A DNA stretch of 64,000 bases from Virgibacillus ndiopensis (GTDB lineage Bacteria > Bacillota > Bacilli > Bacillales > Amphibacillaceae), in NCBI RefSeq assembly GCF_900187325.1, contig NZ_FZMZ01000006.1:1240001-1304000 (forward strand), in the 5' to 3' direction. The notes beneath the pieces are model-generated. The model saw nothing but the letters and a program-made list of their open reading frames with translations. It had not been told where the DNA came from and did not search any database. The number at the start of each line of letters is the position of its first letter. Within the stretch, counting starts at the first letter, position 1. This document shows positions 44,150 to 53,624 of the stretch, in pieces. The position numbers and the translations under genes were made by a program.

Positions 44150-45862
44150 TTATTCTGTTTTTTCTTTTACAAACGCAACTACTTCTTCAGCTGTTGCCAT
44201 TGTTAAGAGCTTGTCCTTATAAGATGCAAGTTTTTCTTTTGATAAGCTTCTAATTTGTGTACGTGCTGGCAAAATCGATGTTGCACTCATGCTAAACTCG
44301 TCTAATCCAAGACTTAACAGAATTGGAATAGCGATTGGATCCCCTGCCATTTCGCCACACATACCGACCCATTTATCTTTTGCGTGCGCAGCTTCTATAA
44401 CATTGTTAATCAAATTTAGTATAGCTGGATTGTATGGTTGATAAAGATAGGAGACACGTTCGTTCATTCGATCGGCAGCCATTGTATATTGAATTAAGTC
44501 GTTTGTTCCGATACTGAAAAAGTCAACTTCATTAGCAAATTGTTGTGCAATAACAGCAGTGGAAGGGATTTCTACCATGATTCCGACCTCAATATCATTT
44601 GAAACGTCTATCCCTTCACGTGTTAAATTTTCTTCTTCGTCCAATAGAATTGCTTTTGCTTGTCGGAATTCTTCTAGTGTTGCAATCATAGGAAACATGA
44701 TTTTTAAGTTTCCATGAACACTTGCACGAAGCAATGCACGTAATTGCGTCCGAAAAACAGGTTCATTTTCTAAACAGAAACGGATAGCTCGAAAACCTAA
44801 AAATGGGTTTAATTCATTTGGTAAATCTAAATAACTTAACTCTTTATCGCCACCAACATCTAATGTTCTAACTACAACCGGTTTGTCGCCCATTTGTTTG
44901 AGGACAGATTTATAAGCATCATATTGCTCATCCTCTGTAGGTAACTCCGATTTACCCATGTATAAAAACTCAGTACGGTATAGTCCAACGCCTTCTCCAC
45001 CATTATTAAGAACGCCATGAACATCATCTGGAGTACCTATGTTAGCTACTAATTCTACTTGCTCTCCGTCTGAAGTTACAGTTGGCTCGTCTTTTAATTG
45101 TGCCCACACCTCTTTTTGTTGTTCATACGCAATTTGTTTTTGTTTATAAGTAGCGATATCATCCTCAGAAGGGTTGATTATGACCGTACCTTCTATACCA
45201 TCTACAATAACCATATCATGTTGTTGTACCGTACTTGAGATGTCTTTTGTTCCAACAACCGCAGGAATTTCCAGTGACCTTGCCATTATCGCAGAATGTG
45301 AGGTACGGCCACCGATATCTGTAGCGAACCCTTTAACAAATTGTCGATTTAATTGAGCAGTATCGGAAGGTGTTAAATCTTGTGCAAGAACAATTACTTC
45401 TTCATCGATTAATGCTGGATCAGGAAATGTAACGCCAAGTAAATGTGCTAGTACACGTTTGGTGACATCTTGAATATCAGCTGCACGTTCACGCATGTAC
45501 GCATTATCCATTGTTTTAAACATTTCGATGAACATATTCGCAGTGTCTTCAAGTGCTGCCTCAGCCATCATATTTTCTGTTTTAATTTTGTCTTTTATTG
45601 GATTAATAAGTTCAGGATCACTTAAGACAAGTAAATGAGCAGAAAAGATTTCAGCATGTTCATCTCCAATTTCTTTCTTTGCATGTTCTTTAATTTTTTC
45701 TAATTCTTGTTTAGAAGTTTCAAGTGCTTTATTTAAACGTTCAACTTCCTCATTTGGGTTGTTGATCGTTTTTCTTTCAAAAGATAGACTTGGTGTAACA
45801 AGTTGGTAGGCTTTAGCAATTGCTATACCACTTGATGCTGCAATTCCGTTTATATTTACCAT
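44150..45862 (-). CDS. ptsI: PEP-protein phosphotransferase (PTS enzyme I)
   Basis: 570 residues, normal length. Phospho-His in [21 protein letters not shown] (near 190), PEP-binding [14 protein letters not shown] (near 455) and active-site Cys in [10 protein letters not shown] (near 502). Transfers phosphate from PEP to HPr. Usually ptsH directly precedes ptsI; here no ptsH is found anywhere in the window, and the gene upstream is a hydrolase 99 bp away. The ATG at 45862 has only a weak SD. Confidence 0.97.
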   Translation of the reverse strand: MVNINGIAASSGIAIAKAYQLVTPSLSFERKTINNPNEEVERLNKALETSKQELEKIKEHAKKEIGDEHAEIFSAHLLVLSDPELINPIKDKIKTENMMAEAALEDTANMFIEMFKTMDNAYMRERAADIQDVTKRVLAHLLGVTFPDPALIDEEVIVLAQDLTPSDTAQLNRQFVKGFATDIGGRTSHSAIMARSLEIPAVVGTKDISSTVQQHDMVIVDGIEGTVIINPSEDDIATYKQKQIAYEQQKEVWAQLKDEPTVTSDGEQVELVANIGTPDDVHGVLNNGGEGVGLYRTEFLYMGKSELPTEDEQYDAYKSVLKQMGDKPVVVRTLDVGGDKELSYLDLPNELNPFLGFRAIRFCLENEPVFRTQLRALLRASVHGNLKIMFPMIATLEEFRQAKAILLDEEENLTREGIDVSNDIEVGIMVEIPSTAVIAQQFANEVDFFSIGTNDLIQYTMAADRMNERVSYLYQPYNPAILNLINNVIEAAHAKDKWVGMCGEMAGDPIAIPILLSLGLDEFSMSATSILPARTQIRSLSKEKLASYKDKLLTMATAEEVVAFVKEKTE

Positions 45863-45960
45863 TCTATTAACTCAGCCTTTCGTATGAATTTATCTACCAT
45901 CTCTCTTATTTTAAACTCTTATTACGTAAGGCACAAATAATAATATTTATTCATAGGCAT

Positions 45961-46878
45961 TTAGGCATCTATTTGGTTTATTATCCAATCAAAAATAGCG
46001 TGGTAAACCTCATATTTATTTGTTTCATTTAGAAGTTCGTGACGACCATCCTTAAAAAAACTTACCATTATATTTTCAATATTTACCCTTTTATATAATT
46101 GTGCAGTTTTCCAGATCCCTTTTGTGTAATCGCCAACTGGATCCATGTCACCACTAATCAAAAGCATTGGTAGGTCTTTCCGAATAGTTTGGTTACGAAT
46201 ATCATCTTGAATATTTATGATTCCCGACATTAAATCGTAAAAAAATCTTGCTGTTGGAACAAATCCACAGTAGGGATCGTTCATATAATCTTGGACCGTT
46301 TTTTCATCACTGGTTAACCAATCAAGGGTTGTTTTACGATTACCAATTTTTTTATTATACGAGAAGTAGGTAAGAAAATTCATTAGTGTGTTAGGATTTC
46401 TAGGTGGAAAGAGAGAAGATAATTTTTTCCCCGCATATGTTTTGATTTTTGGGAAATAACCAGTCCCAGATAAAATAACACCGTCAATTTCATCACTGTG
46501 GGATTGGATATAATTACGCGCTAAAAATGAACCCATACTGTGACCAAGTAGGAATAAAGGTACATTTGGAAAATCAGTTTTTATTTTCCTGGAAACTTCA
46601 TATAGATCATCCGTTACTTTTTGGAACCCATCTTTCTCTGCTAAATAACCTAGCAAACCTTGCCTTTCTCCAGTTCTTCCATGACCACGATGATCGTTAC
46701 CATATACAAAAATATCCTGTTTAACTAGAAAATTGGCAGAATCAGTATATCGGTTAATATGTTCAACCATTCCATGGGCTAACTGAATAATTGCTTTTGG
46801 TTTTCGCTTTGAATCACTCCACTTTTTCGTATATACTTCAACCCCATCACGCATCTTTAACCAATATTCATTTTCCAC
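45961..46878 (-). CDS. Alpha/beta hydrolase (monoacylglycerol lipase/lysophospholipase type)
   Basis: 305 residues; nucleophile elbow GHSMGS (near 115), oxyanion part QLAHGMVEHINRY (near 34), acid in GDMDPVGDY and catalytic His in DGRHELLNE (near 278). It fits the serine aminopeptidase S33/Hydrolase_4 family, which splits monoacylglycerols or lysophospholipids. No signal peptide. Same strand as ptsI. Confidence 0.88.
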   Translation of the reverse strand: MENEYWLKMRDGVEVYTKKWSDSKRKPKAIIQLAHGMVEHINRYTDSANFLVKQDIFVYGNDHRGHGRTGERQGLLGYLAEKDGFQKVTDDLYEVSRKIKTDFPNVPLFLLGHSMGSFLARNYIQSHSDEIDGVILSGTGYFPKIKTYAGKKLSSLFPPRNPNTLMNFLTYFSYNKKIGNRKTTLDWLTSDEKTVQDYMNDPYCGFVPTARFFYDLMSGIINIQDDIRNQTIRKDLPMLLISGDMDPVGDYTKGIWKTAQLYKRVNIENIMVSFFKDGRHELLNETNKYEVYHAIFDWIINQIDA

Positions 46879-46981
46879 TTTACATTCACCTGCTTCAAAA
46901 TAAAGTCATAAATTTAGAATAAAACTATTTTTTTAAAAGGTCCAAGGTTATGAATAACTCTGTACTTTTCTAAAAATTAAC

Positions 46982-47011
46982 TTGCTAATTAAAACTAAAT
47001 TGTGCTAAAGT
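46982..47011 (+). promoter_or_regulatory. secG promoter
   Basis: TTGCTA (46982-46987), 18-bp spacer, extended -10 TGCTAAAGT (TAAAGT 47006-47011), about 41 bp before the secG ATG. Confidence 0.6.
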
Positions 47012-47052
47012 ACAAGTAGGTATTTGTACGTTGCAGGAGGTGCTTTGGTAAC

Positions 47053-47286
47053 ATGGAAGCTTTTGTACACATATTATTAGTTATTGATGCAATTATTATG
47101 ATTATTTTGGTACTATTACAATCTGGGAAAAGTGAAGGTCTTTCTGGAGCTATTTCTGGTGGTGCCGAACAATTATTTGGAAAGCAAAAGGCTAGAGGTG
47201 CTGATTTAGTATTACATCGTTCTACGGTGGTTGCAGGAGTTCTATTATTTGTCCTAGCATTCTTAAGTGCTTATGTTTTACAATAA
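47053..47286 (+). CDS. secG: Protein translocase subunit SecG
   Basis: 77 residues with two transmembrane helices (about 4-22 and 54-75) and the conserved loop [21 protein letters not shown] (near 24-44, shown in part). Accessory subunit of the SecYEG channel. Followed by a strong terminator, then est and rnr, the order found across Bacillus. Confidence 0.97.
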   Translation: MEAFVHILLVIDAIIMIILVLLQSGKSEGLSGAISGGAEQLFGKQKARGADLVLHRSTVVAGVLLFVLAFLSAYVLQ

Positions 47287-47330
47287 AAATAATCCCTTAC
47301 CCAAATTTGTGGTAAGGGATTATTTTTTTT
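47287..47330 (+). terminator. secG terminator
   Basis: Fourteen-bp stem AATAATCCCTTACC/GGTAAGGGATTATT with a T run. Confidence 0.93.
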
Positions 47331-47374
47331 GTAATAATATACAAAGGTAACGATCAAGAAGGAGATGCAGCAAA

Positions 47375-48121
47375 ATGAAAATTAAATTACCTGAACCATT
47401 TACGTTTGAAGCCGGCCCTCGAGCGGTATTATTATTACATGGGTTCACTGGTCATTCTGCAGATGTACGTATGCTTGGAAGATTTTTAGAGAAAAAGGGT
47501 TATACATGCCATGCACCAATTTACCGGGGACACGGATTACCTCCGGAAGAATTGATAAAAGCAAATTCTGACCAGTGGTGGGAGGATGTACAAAACGCAT
47601 TACAACATTTACGGGACCTTGGCTACAAGGAAATAGCTGTAGCTGGATTATCGCTTGGTGGAGTTTTAGGGTTAAAATTGTCGTATTCCGAACAACTAAA
47701 AGCAATTATTACCATGTGCTCCCCAATGTTTTTTGACAATGAAAAACAATTATCACAGGGTTTTCGCACGTTTGCAAAGGAATTTAAACAGTTGGAAGGA
47801 AAAAAAGATGAAGCAATAGAAAAAGAAGTTAATTCTTTAATCGAAAACTCACAAGCTATGTTTAAACAATTGGGTGAATTCATTACAGAAGTAAAAAATA
47901 ATGTCGATACCATATATACACCGACATTTGTTATTCAGGCAGAAAAAGATGAGATGATTAATACGAAAAGCGCGACGTACATCTATGAAAATGTGGAATC
48001 TGACATTAAAGATATTAAATGGTATGAAGAATCAGGACATGTTATTACGTTGGATAAAGAAAAAGAACAATTACATGAGGATATTTTTCTATTTTTAGAA
48101 TCTCTCGACTGGGAAGTATAA
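47375..48121 (+). CDS. est: Carboxylesterase
   Basis: 248-residue alpha/beta hydrolase similar to the Bacillus/Geobacillus Est30 carboxylesterase. Nucleophile elbow GLSLGG (near 93), oxyanion HGFTG (near 24), Asp in QAEKDEMINT (near 192) and His in ESGHVITLD (near 224). Acts on short-chain esters. It lies between secG and rnr as in Bacillus. Confidence 0.94.
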   Translation: MKIKLPEPFTFEAGPRAVLLLHGFTGHSADVRMLGRFLEKKGYTCHAPIYRGHGLPPEELIKANSDQWWEDVQNALQHLRDLGYKEIAVAGLSLGGVLGLKLSYSEQLKAIITMCSPMFFDNEKQLSQGFRTFAKEFKQLEGKKDEAIEKEVNSLIENSQAMFKQLGEFITEVKNNVDTIYTPTFVIQAEKDEMINTKSATYIYENVESDIKDIKWYEESGHVITLDKEKEQLHEDIFLFLESLDWEV

Positions 48122-48181
48122 CAAATTTGATTATAAATCATGCAAAAAGGTAAACAATAGATATGAAAGAAGGTGAACAAA

Positions 48182-50359
48182 ATGACCGATTATATAAAAG
48201 ATAAAATACTTGAATTCTTTAAGGAAAACGGGACGAAGCCGTTATCTGTAAATGAACTGGAGGAAGTGTTAAATCTAGAAAGTTCAGTGGAGTTTAAGGA
48301 GCTTGTAAAATCACTAAATGAATTGGAAGATGCCGGTGAATTAGTTCGTACAAGGAAGAATCGATTTGGGTTGCCTGAAAAGATGAATTTAATTCGTGGT
48401 AAAATCCAAATGCATGCAAAAGGTTTTGCATTTTTAATCCCCGATGATGAAGAACAAAGGGATGTGTACATACATCACTCTGATCTTGCATCTGCAATGA
48501 ATAATGATAAAGTATTGGTTCGTTTGGAAAAGAAAAGTGAAGGTGACAATCGTCCAGAAGGTACAGTTATTCGAATTCTAGAACGATCCGTTCATACAGT
48601 AGTCGGAACGTTTGAAGATAATCGTTCATTTGGTTTCGTTGTTGCAGATGATAAACGAATTCCGAATGACATTTTTATACCCAAAGGGATGACAAACGGA
48701 GCCGTTACTGGCCATAAGGTGATTGTTTATATAACAAAATATCCGGAAGGCCGTAAGAGTGCAGAAGGGGAGATTATTCAAATTCTTGGACATAAAAATG
48801 ACCCTGGCATTGATATAATCTCAATCATTTATAAACATGGGATCAAAATTGATTTTCCAGACGAGGTACTAGAACAAGCGAAAAATGCACCGGATACTAT
48901 TGATGAAGAAGAAATTTCATTACGTCGTGATTTGCGTGATGAGGTGATTGTTACGATTGATGGTGCTGATGCGAAAGATCTTGATGATGCCGTGACGGTT
49001 AAAGAGCTGGAGAATGGTAATTATAAGCTCGGTGTCTATATTGCTGACGTTAGTTATTATGTTAAGGAAGGCACACCAATGGATAAAGAAGCCTATGAGC
49101 GTGGTACAAGTGTCTATTTGGTTGACCGGGTAATCCCGATGATTCCACATCGTCTATCAAATGGAATTTGTTCATTAAATCCGCAAGTAGATCGATTAAC
49201 ATTAGGTTGTGAAATGGAAATCAATCCAAAAGGCGAAATTGTCAATCATGAAATCTTCCAAAGTGTCATTAAAACAACTGAGAGAATGACTTACAGTGAT
49301 GTTAATAAGATCTTGGTAGATAAAGATGAAGAAATTCGAGGTAAATATGATGCCCTTGTACCAATGTTTGAAAAGATGGAGAAATTAGCTTCGATTTTAC
49401 GAGGAAAGCGTATGGGACGCGGTGCTATTGACTTTGATTTTAAAGAAGCTAAAGTTATTGTTGATGAAAATGGTAAAGCTGAAGACGTTGTGCTTCGTGA
49501 AAGATCTGTTGCAGAACGTTTAATTGAAGAGTTTATGCTTGCTGCAAACGAAACAGTTGCTGAGCATTTCCATTGGATGGATGTGCCGTTTATTCATCGT
49601 ATTCACGAAGATCCAGATCATGGGAAATTAGAACATTTTTTCGAATTTCTTGCTGGCCTTGGTTATATTGTAAAGGGTACTGCAAATGAAGTGCATCCAC
49701 AAGCTTTGCAAAAAGTAATTGAAGAGGCTCAAGGTGAACCAGAGGAAATGATCGTATCAAAATTAATGCTGAGGTCAATGAAACAGGCAAAATATGATCC
49801 GCAAAGTATTGGACATTTTGGCTTAGCGACAGAGTTTTATACACATTTCACATCACCAATTAGAAGATATCCCGATTTGATTGTTCATCGATTAATACGG
49901 ACATATTTGATTGATAAACGAATAGATAATCAAACGATTCAAGGATGGAAAGAACGTTTACCTGAAATTGCTAGACACACATCGGAAATGGAACGAGCAG
50001 CAGTTAATGCAGAACGAGATACAGATGACTTGAAAAAAGCAGAATACATGCAGGATAAAATTGGTGAGGAGTTTACAGGTATAATTAGTTCTGTAACTAA
50101 TTTTGGAATGTTTGTAGAACTGGAAAATACAGTTGAAGGCCTTGTTCATGTCAGTACATTAATTGACGATTACTATCATTTCGATGAGCGAAGTTATGCA
50201 TTGATTGGAGAACGAACCGGAAATATTTATCGTATTGGGGATGAAGTTGAGGTTCGCGTAGACAGTGTTAACTTAGATGAACATGCAGTAGATTTTGAAA
50301 TAGTAAGTAGCAAACAACCACAGAAGAAGGATAATAAGAAAAAGAAAAAAGTTAAATAA
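48182..50359 (+). CDS. rnr: Ribonuclease R
   Basis: 725 residues: N-terminal HTH (1-65), two cold-shock domains (about 65-220), RNB catalytic domain with metal-binding [12 protein letters not shown] (near 260) and a C-terminal S1 domain (about 620-705), then a Lys-rich tail. Processive 3'-5' exoribonuclease for structured RNA; helps degrade stalled mRNA together with SmpB-tmRNA encoded just downstream. The ATG at 48182 is 6 bp after AAGGTG; the GTG at 48173 overlaps it. Confidence 0.97.
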   Translation: MTDYIKDKILEFFKENGTKPLSVNELEEVLNLESSVEFKELVKSLNELEDAGELVRTRKNRFGLPEKMNLIRGKIQMHAKGFAFLIPDDEEQRDVYIHHSDLASAMNNDKVLVRLEKKSEGDNRPEGTVIRILERSVHTVVGTFEDNRSFGFVVADDKRIPNDIFIPKGMTNGAVTGHKVIVYITKYPEGRKSAEGEIIQILGHKNDPGIDIISIIYKHGIKIDFPDEVLEQAKNAPDTIDEEEISLRRDLRDEVIVTIDGADAKDLDDAVTVKELENGNYKLGVYIADVSYYVKEGTPMDKEAYERGTSVYLVDRVIPMIPHRLSNGICSLNPQVDRLTLGCEMEINPKGEIVNHEIFQSVIKTTERMTYSDVNKILVDKDEEIRGKYDALVPMFEKMEKLASILRGKRMGRGAIDFDFKEAKVIVDENGKAEDVVLRERSVAERLIEEFMLAANETVAEHFHWMDVPFIHRIHEDPDHGKLEHFFEFLAGLGYIVKGTANEVHPQALQKVIEEAQGEPEEMIVSKLMLRSMKQAKYDPQSIGHFGLATEFYTHFTSPIRRYPDLIVHRLIRTYLIDKRIDNQTIQGWKERLPEIARHTSEMERAAVNAERDTDDLKKAEYMQDKIGEEFTGIISSVTNFGMFVELENTVEGLVHVSTLIDDYYHFDERSYALIGERTGNIYRIGDEVEVRVDSVNLDEHAVDFEIVSSKQPQKKDNKKKKKVK

Positions 50360-50568
50360 TATAGAAGTAAAATAATATAGCAAAAATGAAGAAACTAAAG
50401 GTTAATTCGAACAGGTTGATTTTCCATTCCTTCCTGCAGAATTAATCTTTTTTGTTTTGAAATTTTTAGTTGCATTTTGTTAGTCAATAAAATAAGATGT
50501 ATCTATAACTAAAATAGTTTACCTAAGGAAACATTGATAAACATGTACAACAAAGGGGCGCGTGGTGA

Positions 50569-51378
50569 ATGACAGAAGAAGTAATTATTGCATTTCTGTT
50601 TACATTGTTTGCAGGGCTAGCAACCGGGATTGGAAGTTTGTTGGCATTTTTCGCTAAAACAACCAACACGAAATTTTTATCATTTGCATTAGGGTTTTCA
50701 GCTGGTGTAATGATCTATGTCTCTATGGTTGAAATATTTGTTAAAGCACAGGATGCTTTAATTGGTGAGTTAGGAGAAAAGGGAGGAAGCTGGTTAACAG
50801 CAGGATCTTTTTTTGCCGGAATGGTACTGATTGCTTTAATTGATCGATTTATTCCATCTCAATCAAACCCGCATGAATTGAAAAAGGTAGAAGATATGAA
50901 GAATCCAAGTAAAGTGGTTGATAACCCTGACTTATTGAAGATGGGAATATTTGCTGCACTAGCTATTGGTATTCATAATTTCCCGGAAGGTATAGCTACA
51001 TTTGCGTCAGCATTACAGGATCCGACACTAGGATTTGCAATTGCGGTAGCGGTAGCTATTCACAATATTCCGGAGGGTATTGCCGTATCTGTTCCCGTTT
51101 ATTACGCCACAAATGATAAAAAGAAAGCATTTAAACTCTCCTTTTTATCTGGTTTAGCAGAACCGATTGGGGCATTGTTTGCTTTTATGATTCTCATGCC
51201 ATTTTTGAATGATGTTGTGTTTGGCGTCATTTTTGCAGCTGTTGCGGGAATTATGGTATTTATATCATTAGATGAGTTATTACCTGCTGCGAAAAAGTAT
51301 GATGAAGCACATGTCTCCATTTATGGTTTAATTAGTGGAATGGTACTAATGGCCATTAGTTTGCTATTGTTTATCTAG
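50569..51378 (+). CDS. ZIP-family metal transporter (ZupT-like)
   Basis: 269 residues, eight helices, with paired metal motifs HNFPEGIATF (near 136) and HNIPEGIAVS (near 165). Imports zinc or another divalent metal. Its insertion between rnr and smpB is unlike the adjacent rnr-smpB of B. subtilis. The 209-bp gap before it holds no gene. Confidence 0.92.
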   Translation: MTEEVIIAFLFTLFAGLATGIGSLLAFFAKTTNTKFLSFALGFSAGVMIYVSMVEIFVKAQDALIGELGEKGGSWLTAGSFFAGMVLIALIDRFIPSQSNPHELKKVEDMKNPSKVVDNPDLLKMGIFAALAIGIHNFPEGIATFASALQDPTLGFAIAVAVAIHNIPEGIAVSVPVYYATNDKKKAFKLSFLSGLAEPIGALFAFMILMPFLNDVVFGVIFAAVAGIMVFISLDELLPAAKKYDEAHVSIYGLISGMVLMAISLLLFI

Positions 51379-51450
51379 CTCTTATCACGTTGGCTTATTT
51401 AGTTAATCTTTGGTAAAATAAGGTTCACGAAGTAGTAGGAGGAACCGGTA

Positions 51451-51918
51451 ATGCCAAAAGGAATTGGAAAAACAATTGCACAAAATAAAAAAGCATCTCA
51501 TGATTATTTTATAGAAGAAACATATGAAGCGGGTATCGTGTTACAAGGTACGGAAATTAAATCAATACGTGCTGGTCGAATAAACTTGAAGGACTCACAT
51601 GCAAGAATTGATAAGGGTGAAGTTAAACTAATTAATATGCACATCGCTACTTATGAGCAAGGTAACCGATTTAATCATGATCCAACGCGAACACGAAAAC
51701 TGCTTTTGCATCGTAAAGAAATTGATAAACTAATTGGTTTAACCCAGCAACAAGGTTATGCACTTGTTCCGTTAAAAGTTTATATCAAAAACGGTGTTGC
51801 TAAAGTATTAATAGGTCTTGGAAAAGGGAAAAAGAAATACGATAAACGAGAAGATTTGAAGCAAAAACAGATGAAGCGTGATATCGACCGAGCAATTAAG
51901 GACCGTGATTACAGATAG
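51451..51918 (+). CDS. smpB: SsrA-binding protein SmpB
   Basis: 155 residues: OB-fold core with [14 protein letters not shown] (near 29), [16 protein letters not shown] (near 71) and a basic C-terminal tail ([20 protein letters not shown]) that enters the mRNA channel. Carries tmRNA to stalled ribosomes. Directly upstream of ssrA. Confidence 0.98.
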   Translation: MPKGIGKTIAQNKKASHDYFIEETYEAGIVLQGTEIKSIRAGRINLKDSHARIDKGEVKLINMHIATYEQGNRFNHDPTRTRKLLLHRKEIDKLIGLTQQQGYALVPLKVYIKNGVAKVLIGLGKGKKKYDKREDLKQKQMKRDIDRAIKDRDYR

Positions 51919-51945
51919 ATAACAGTTTGTAAATCCTTCCATCCC

Positions 51946-51973
51946 TTGAATTTAGTAAGATATATGATATAAT
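51946..51973 (+). promoter_or_regulatory. ssrA promoter
   Basis: TTGAAT (51946-51951), 16-bp spacer, extended -10 TGATATAAT (TATAAT 51968-51973). The transcript would start near 51980 and need 5' trimming (RNase P) at 52041. Confidence 0.75.
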
Positions 51974-52040
51974 AAGAATTGTCGTTAGATGACACTTAAT
52001 TAAATAATTGCTCGTTAAACCCCGAGCGTTTCTCTTTTAT

Positions 52041-52695
52041 GGGGACGTTACGGATTCGACAGGGGTAGATTGAGCTCAGGTTGCGCGTCGAGGTTACGGC
52101 TCGTAAAACGTTACTCGCCTAAATATAACTGGCAAAACTAATAATCAACCAGCTTTAGCAGCTGCGTAAGCACTGCTAAGCGATCCTTCCTGCTTTTGCC
52201 CGTGAAGCAGATTGAAGGGTCTCAAATGAAGCGGGCTATACTGTTATCCACCGTCTGAGGATGATAGTTGAAACTAATCAGACTAGCTACCTTTTAAGCC
52301 TGTTGGTAGGCCTGGAGGTCAGTGAATGATAATATACCAACTACACGTGTAGAAGCCTGAGTGGCGATATCTCTGGACGTGGGTTCGATTAGTAAATAGT
52401 CGCCTTTTGTGGTAACACAAAAGTGAAAATCCGGCTTTATCGGTGAAACCTAAGTTGCTATTTGGAATATCCTTTAAAGCAATAAGGCAATACCGAGCGG
52501 TGTGTGGAGTAATCCAACAGCCGTGTATCGACTTATAGGCTGCCATATTTGGTAGTACTAGGATGTGGAGTTCCTGCCCATTTAAGGTAAATATATATTC
52601 TGCATAAGACGCCGGAGAGCCTATAATAATTAGGTTCAAGATATAGTCAGTGCCATGTCGAAAGCATGGAAGAGCATGTCCCACCGTCTCCACCA
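52041..52695 (+). ncRNA. ssrA: tmRNA, interrupted by a group I intron
   Basis: Transfer-messenger RNA. The 5' end GGGGACGTTACGGATTCGAC pairs (GGGGACG) with CGTCTCC before ACCA at 52692-52695. The tag frame at 52131-52169 encodes GKTNNQPALAAA then TAA; with the charged Ala the tag is AGKTNNQPALAAA. The T arm is split after GTGGGTTCGAT (to 52389) and resumes TCCCACC (52679), with 289 nt of intron between. Removing it restores a normal T stem-loop and a 366-nt tmRNA. Terminator follows. Confidence 0.95.
52390..52678 (+). ncRNA. Group I intron in the tmRNA T loop
   Basis: 289 nt, no reading frame. The 5' exon ends in T (52389) and the intron ends in G (52678), as group I introns require. CGAT of the exon can pair with GTCG (52399-52402), giving the U-G splice-site pair of P1 with a 9-nt loop. 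P2-like stem CTTTTGT/ACAAAAG follows. Near the 3' end CCTA/TAGG (P8-like) leads into TTCAAGATATAGTC, the hallmark 3' core strand of P7, which can pair with AGAC upstream, then a P9-like hairpin CCATG/CATGG. Self-splicing is inferred, not shown. Confidence 0.88.
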
Positions 52696-52718
52696 ATACA
52701 TAAGTTGGTGGTTTTTTT
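52690..52718 (+). terminator. tmRNA terminator
   Basis: Stem CCACCAA/TTGGTGG that includes the 3' CCA end, loop TACATAAG, then seven T. Confidence 0.9.
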
Positions 52719-52731
52719 GTGTTTGTTTTTT

Positions 52732-53030
52732 GGCTCTAAAATAATTGTTGGGGTACAGAAAATTATCTGATAAATAAAACACGCAATCTCCTAATTTTGT
52801 TAGACTTTGTTTAGACCAATAAACAAAAACAAAAAAGGAGATGCGTGTAATTGAATTCTAACATTTCTTTCCCAGGTTTAGAAGGGTTTATCAAGTCATG
52901 TAAGCGTGATGGATTATATCAAGTTCACGTAGAGTTGGAGAAGAAACCGCATAGTTGCCCGTGTTGTAGTCACGTGACCAATCGAGTTCATGATTATCGG
53001 GTTCAGAAGATTAAACATAACCATATTTAA
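52732..53030 (+). pseudogene. ISL3-family insertion sequence, 5' remnant
   Basis: Begins with GGCTCTAAAATAATTGTTGG, typical of ISL3-family terminal inverted repeats. At 52851 a TTG after AAAAAGGAG opens a transposase N-terminus with the zinc-finger pair CPCC (SCPCCSHVTNRVHDYRVQ). The frame stops at 53030 after about 59 residues, where a family member would have 400 or more. The right inverted repeat is not found. The element begins 36 bp after the tmRNA 3' end. Confidence 0.8.
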
Positions 53031-53064
53031 ATTTATTACATTATTATGGTTTAAGTAACAGTGT

Positions 53065-53481
53065 TTATGTTTTGCTAAAGTTTAAAAAAACTTTCTTCAA
53101 ATAATAATTTTTTTTTAGTGATTCCTCATTATATTTACCATTCCTAGGTGTAACTATATTATAATATTTTAAAATCCATTCTGCCCTTTTCTTTTTCCTT
53201 TCTATTCTTAAATATAAATATATCTCTTTTAAAATTCGAAATACTTCTTCCTTTCTTTTGATATATAATGTATAGGAATTTTGGTGTTTAAGTGGATTAT
53301 AATTCTTTTTATTGTAAATCCTACCACCAGTTAGATGCTTAATATATACTAACATTTCTCTATCATTTGAAGGTATTGAAATACAGGGTCTTCTATGTTC
53401 TTTACTATGCATTTTGGTAAGAGTTATACTACCCTCACCATCAATTATTCCTGCTATATAGGCAGCCTCCCAATTTTCCAT
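53065..53481 (-). CDS. LAGLIDADG homing endonuclease
   Basis: 138 residues with one LAGLIDADG motif, AAYIAGIIDGEGSITL (about 6-21), then basic beta-strand-rich sequence; single-motif enzymes act as homodimers. It is on the strand opposite to tmRNA and to the ISL3 remnant that flanks it on both sides, so it is not a standard intron-encoded frame. ATG start, no strong SD (only weak purines). Intact frame suggests recent arrival or selection. Target site unknown. Confidence 0.85.
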   Translation of the reverse strand: MENWEAAYIAGIIDGEGSITLTKMHSKEHRRPCISIPSNDREMLVYIKHLTGGRIYNKKNYNPLKHQNSYTLYIKRKEEVFRILKEIYLYLRIERKKKRAEWILKYYNIVTPRNGKYNEESLKKNYYLKKVFLNFSKT

Positions 53482-53576
53482 TTAACAAGCACTTCTTCCA
53501 TTATTATTACAAAATATACATTCTATTATAAATATATAACAAATTTATCTATTGCTCAATAATAAATAGTAAACAG

Positions 53577-53624
53577 GTTGTTTTGTTTATGAAATTTAAA
53601 AAAAACGTATATTTGCCATCATAG
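53577..53624 (+). pseudogene. Possible continuation of the ISL3 transposase
   Basis: Sixteen codons, VVLFMKFKKNVYLPS then stop, resemble the TVLFYKRRRY segment that in ISL3 transposases follows the KIKH stretch ending the 5' remnant. If right, about 550 bp carrying the endonuclease gene was inserted between them. The match is short, so the call is tentative. Confidence 0.35.

Noticed and set aside
50569-51378. Horizontal insertion of the ZIP gene between rnr and smpB
   Set aside because: Codon use and base composition look like the neighbours; no mobile ends were found.
52319-52696. 125-codon minus-strand frame over the tmRNA 3' half
   Set aside because: It is antisense to the tmRNA and its intron and shows no protein family features.
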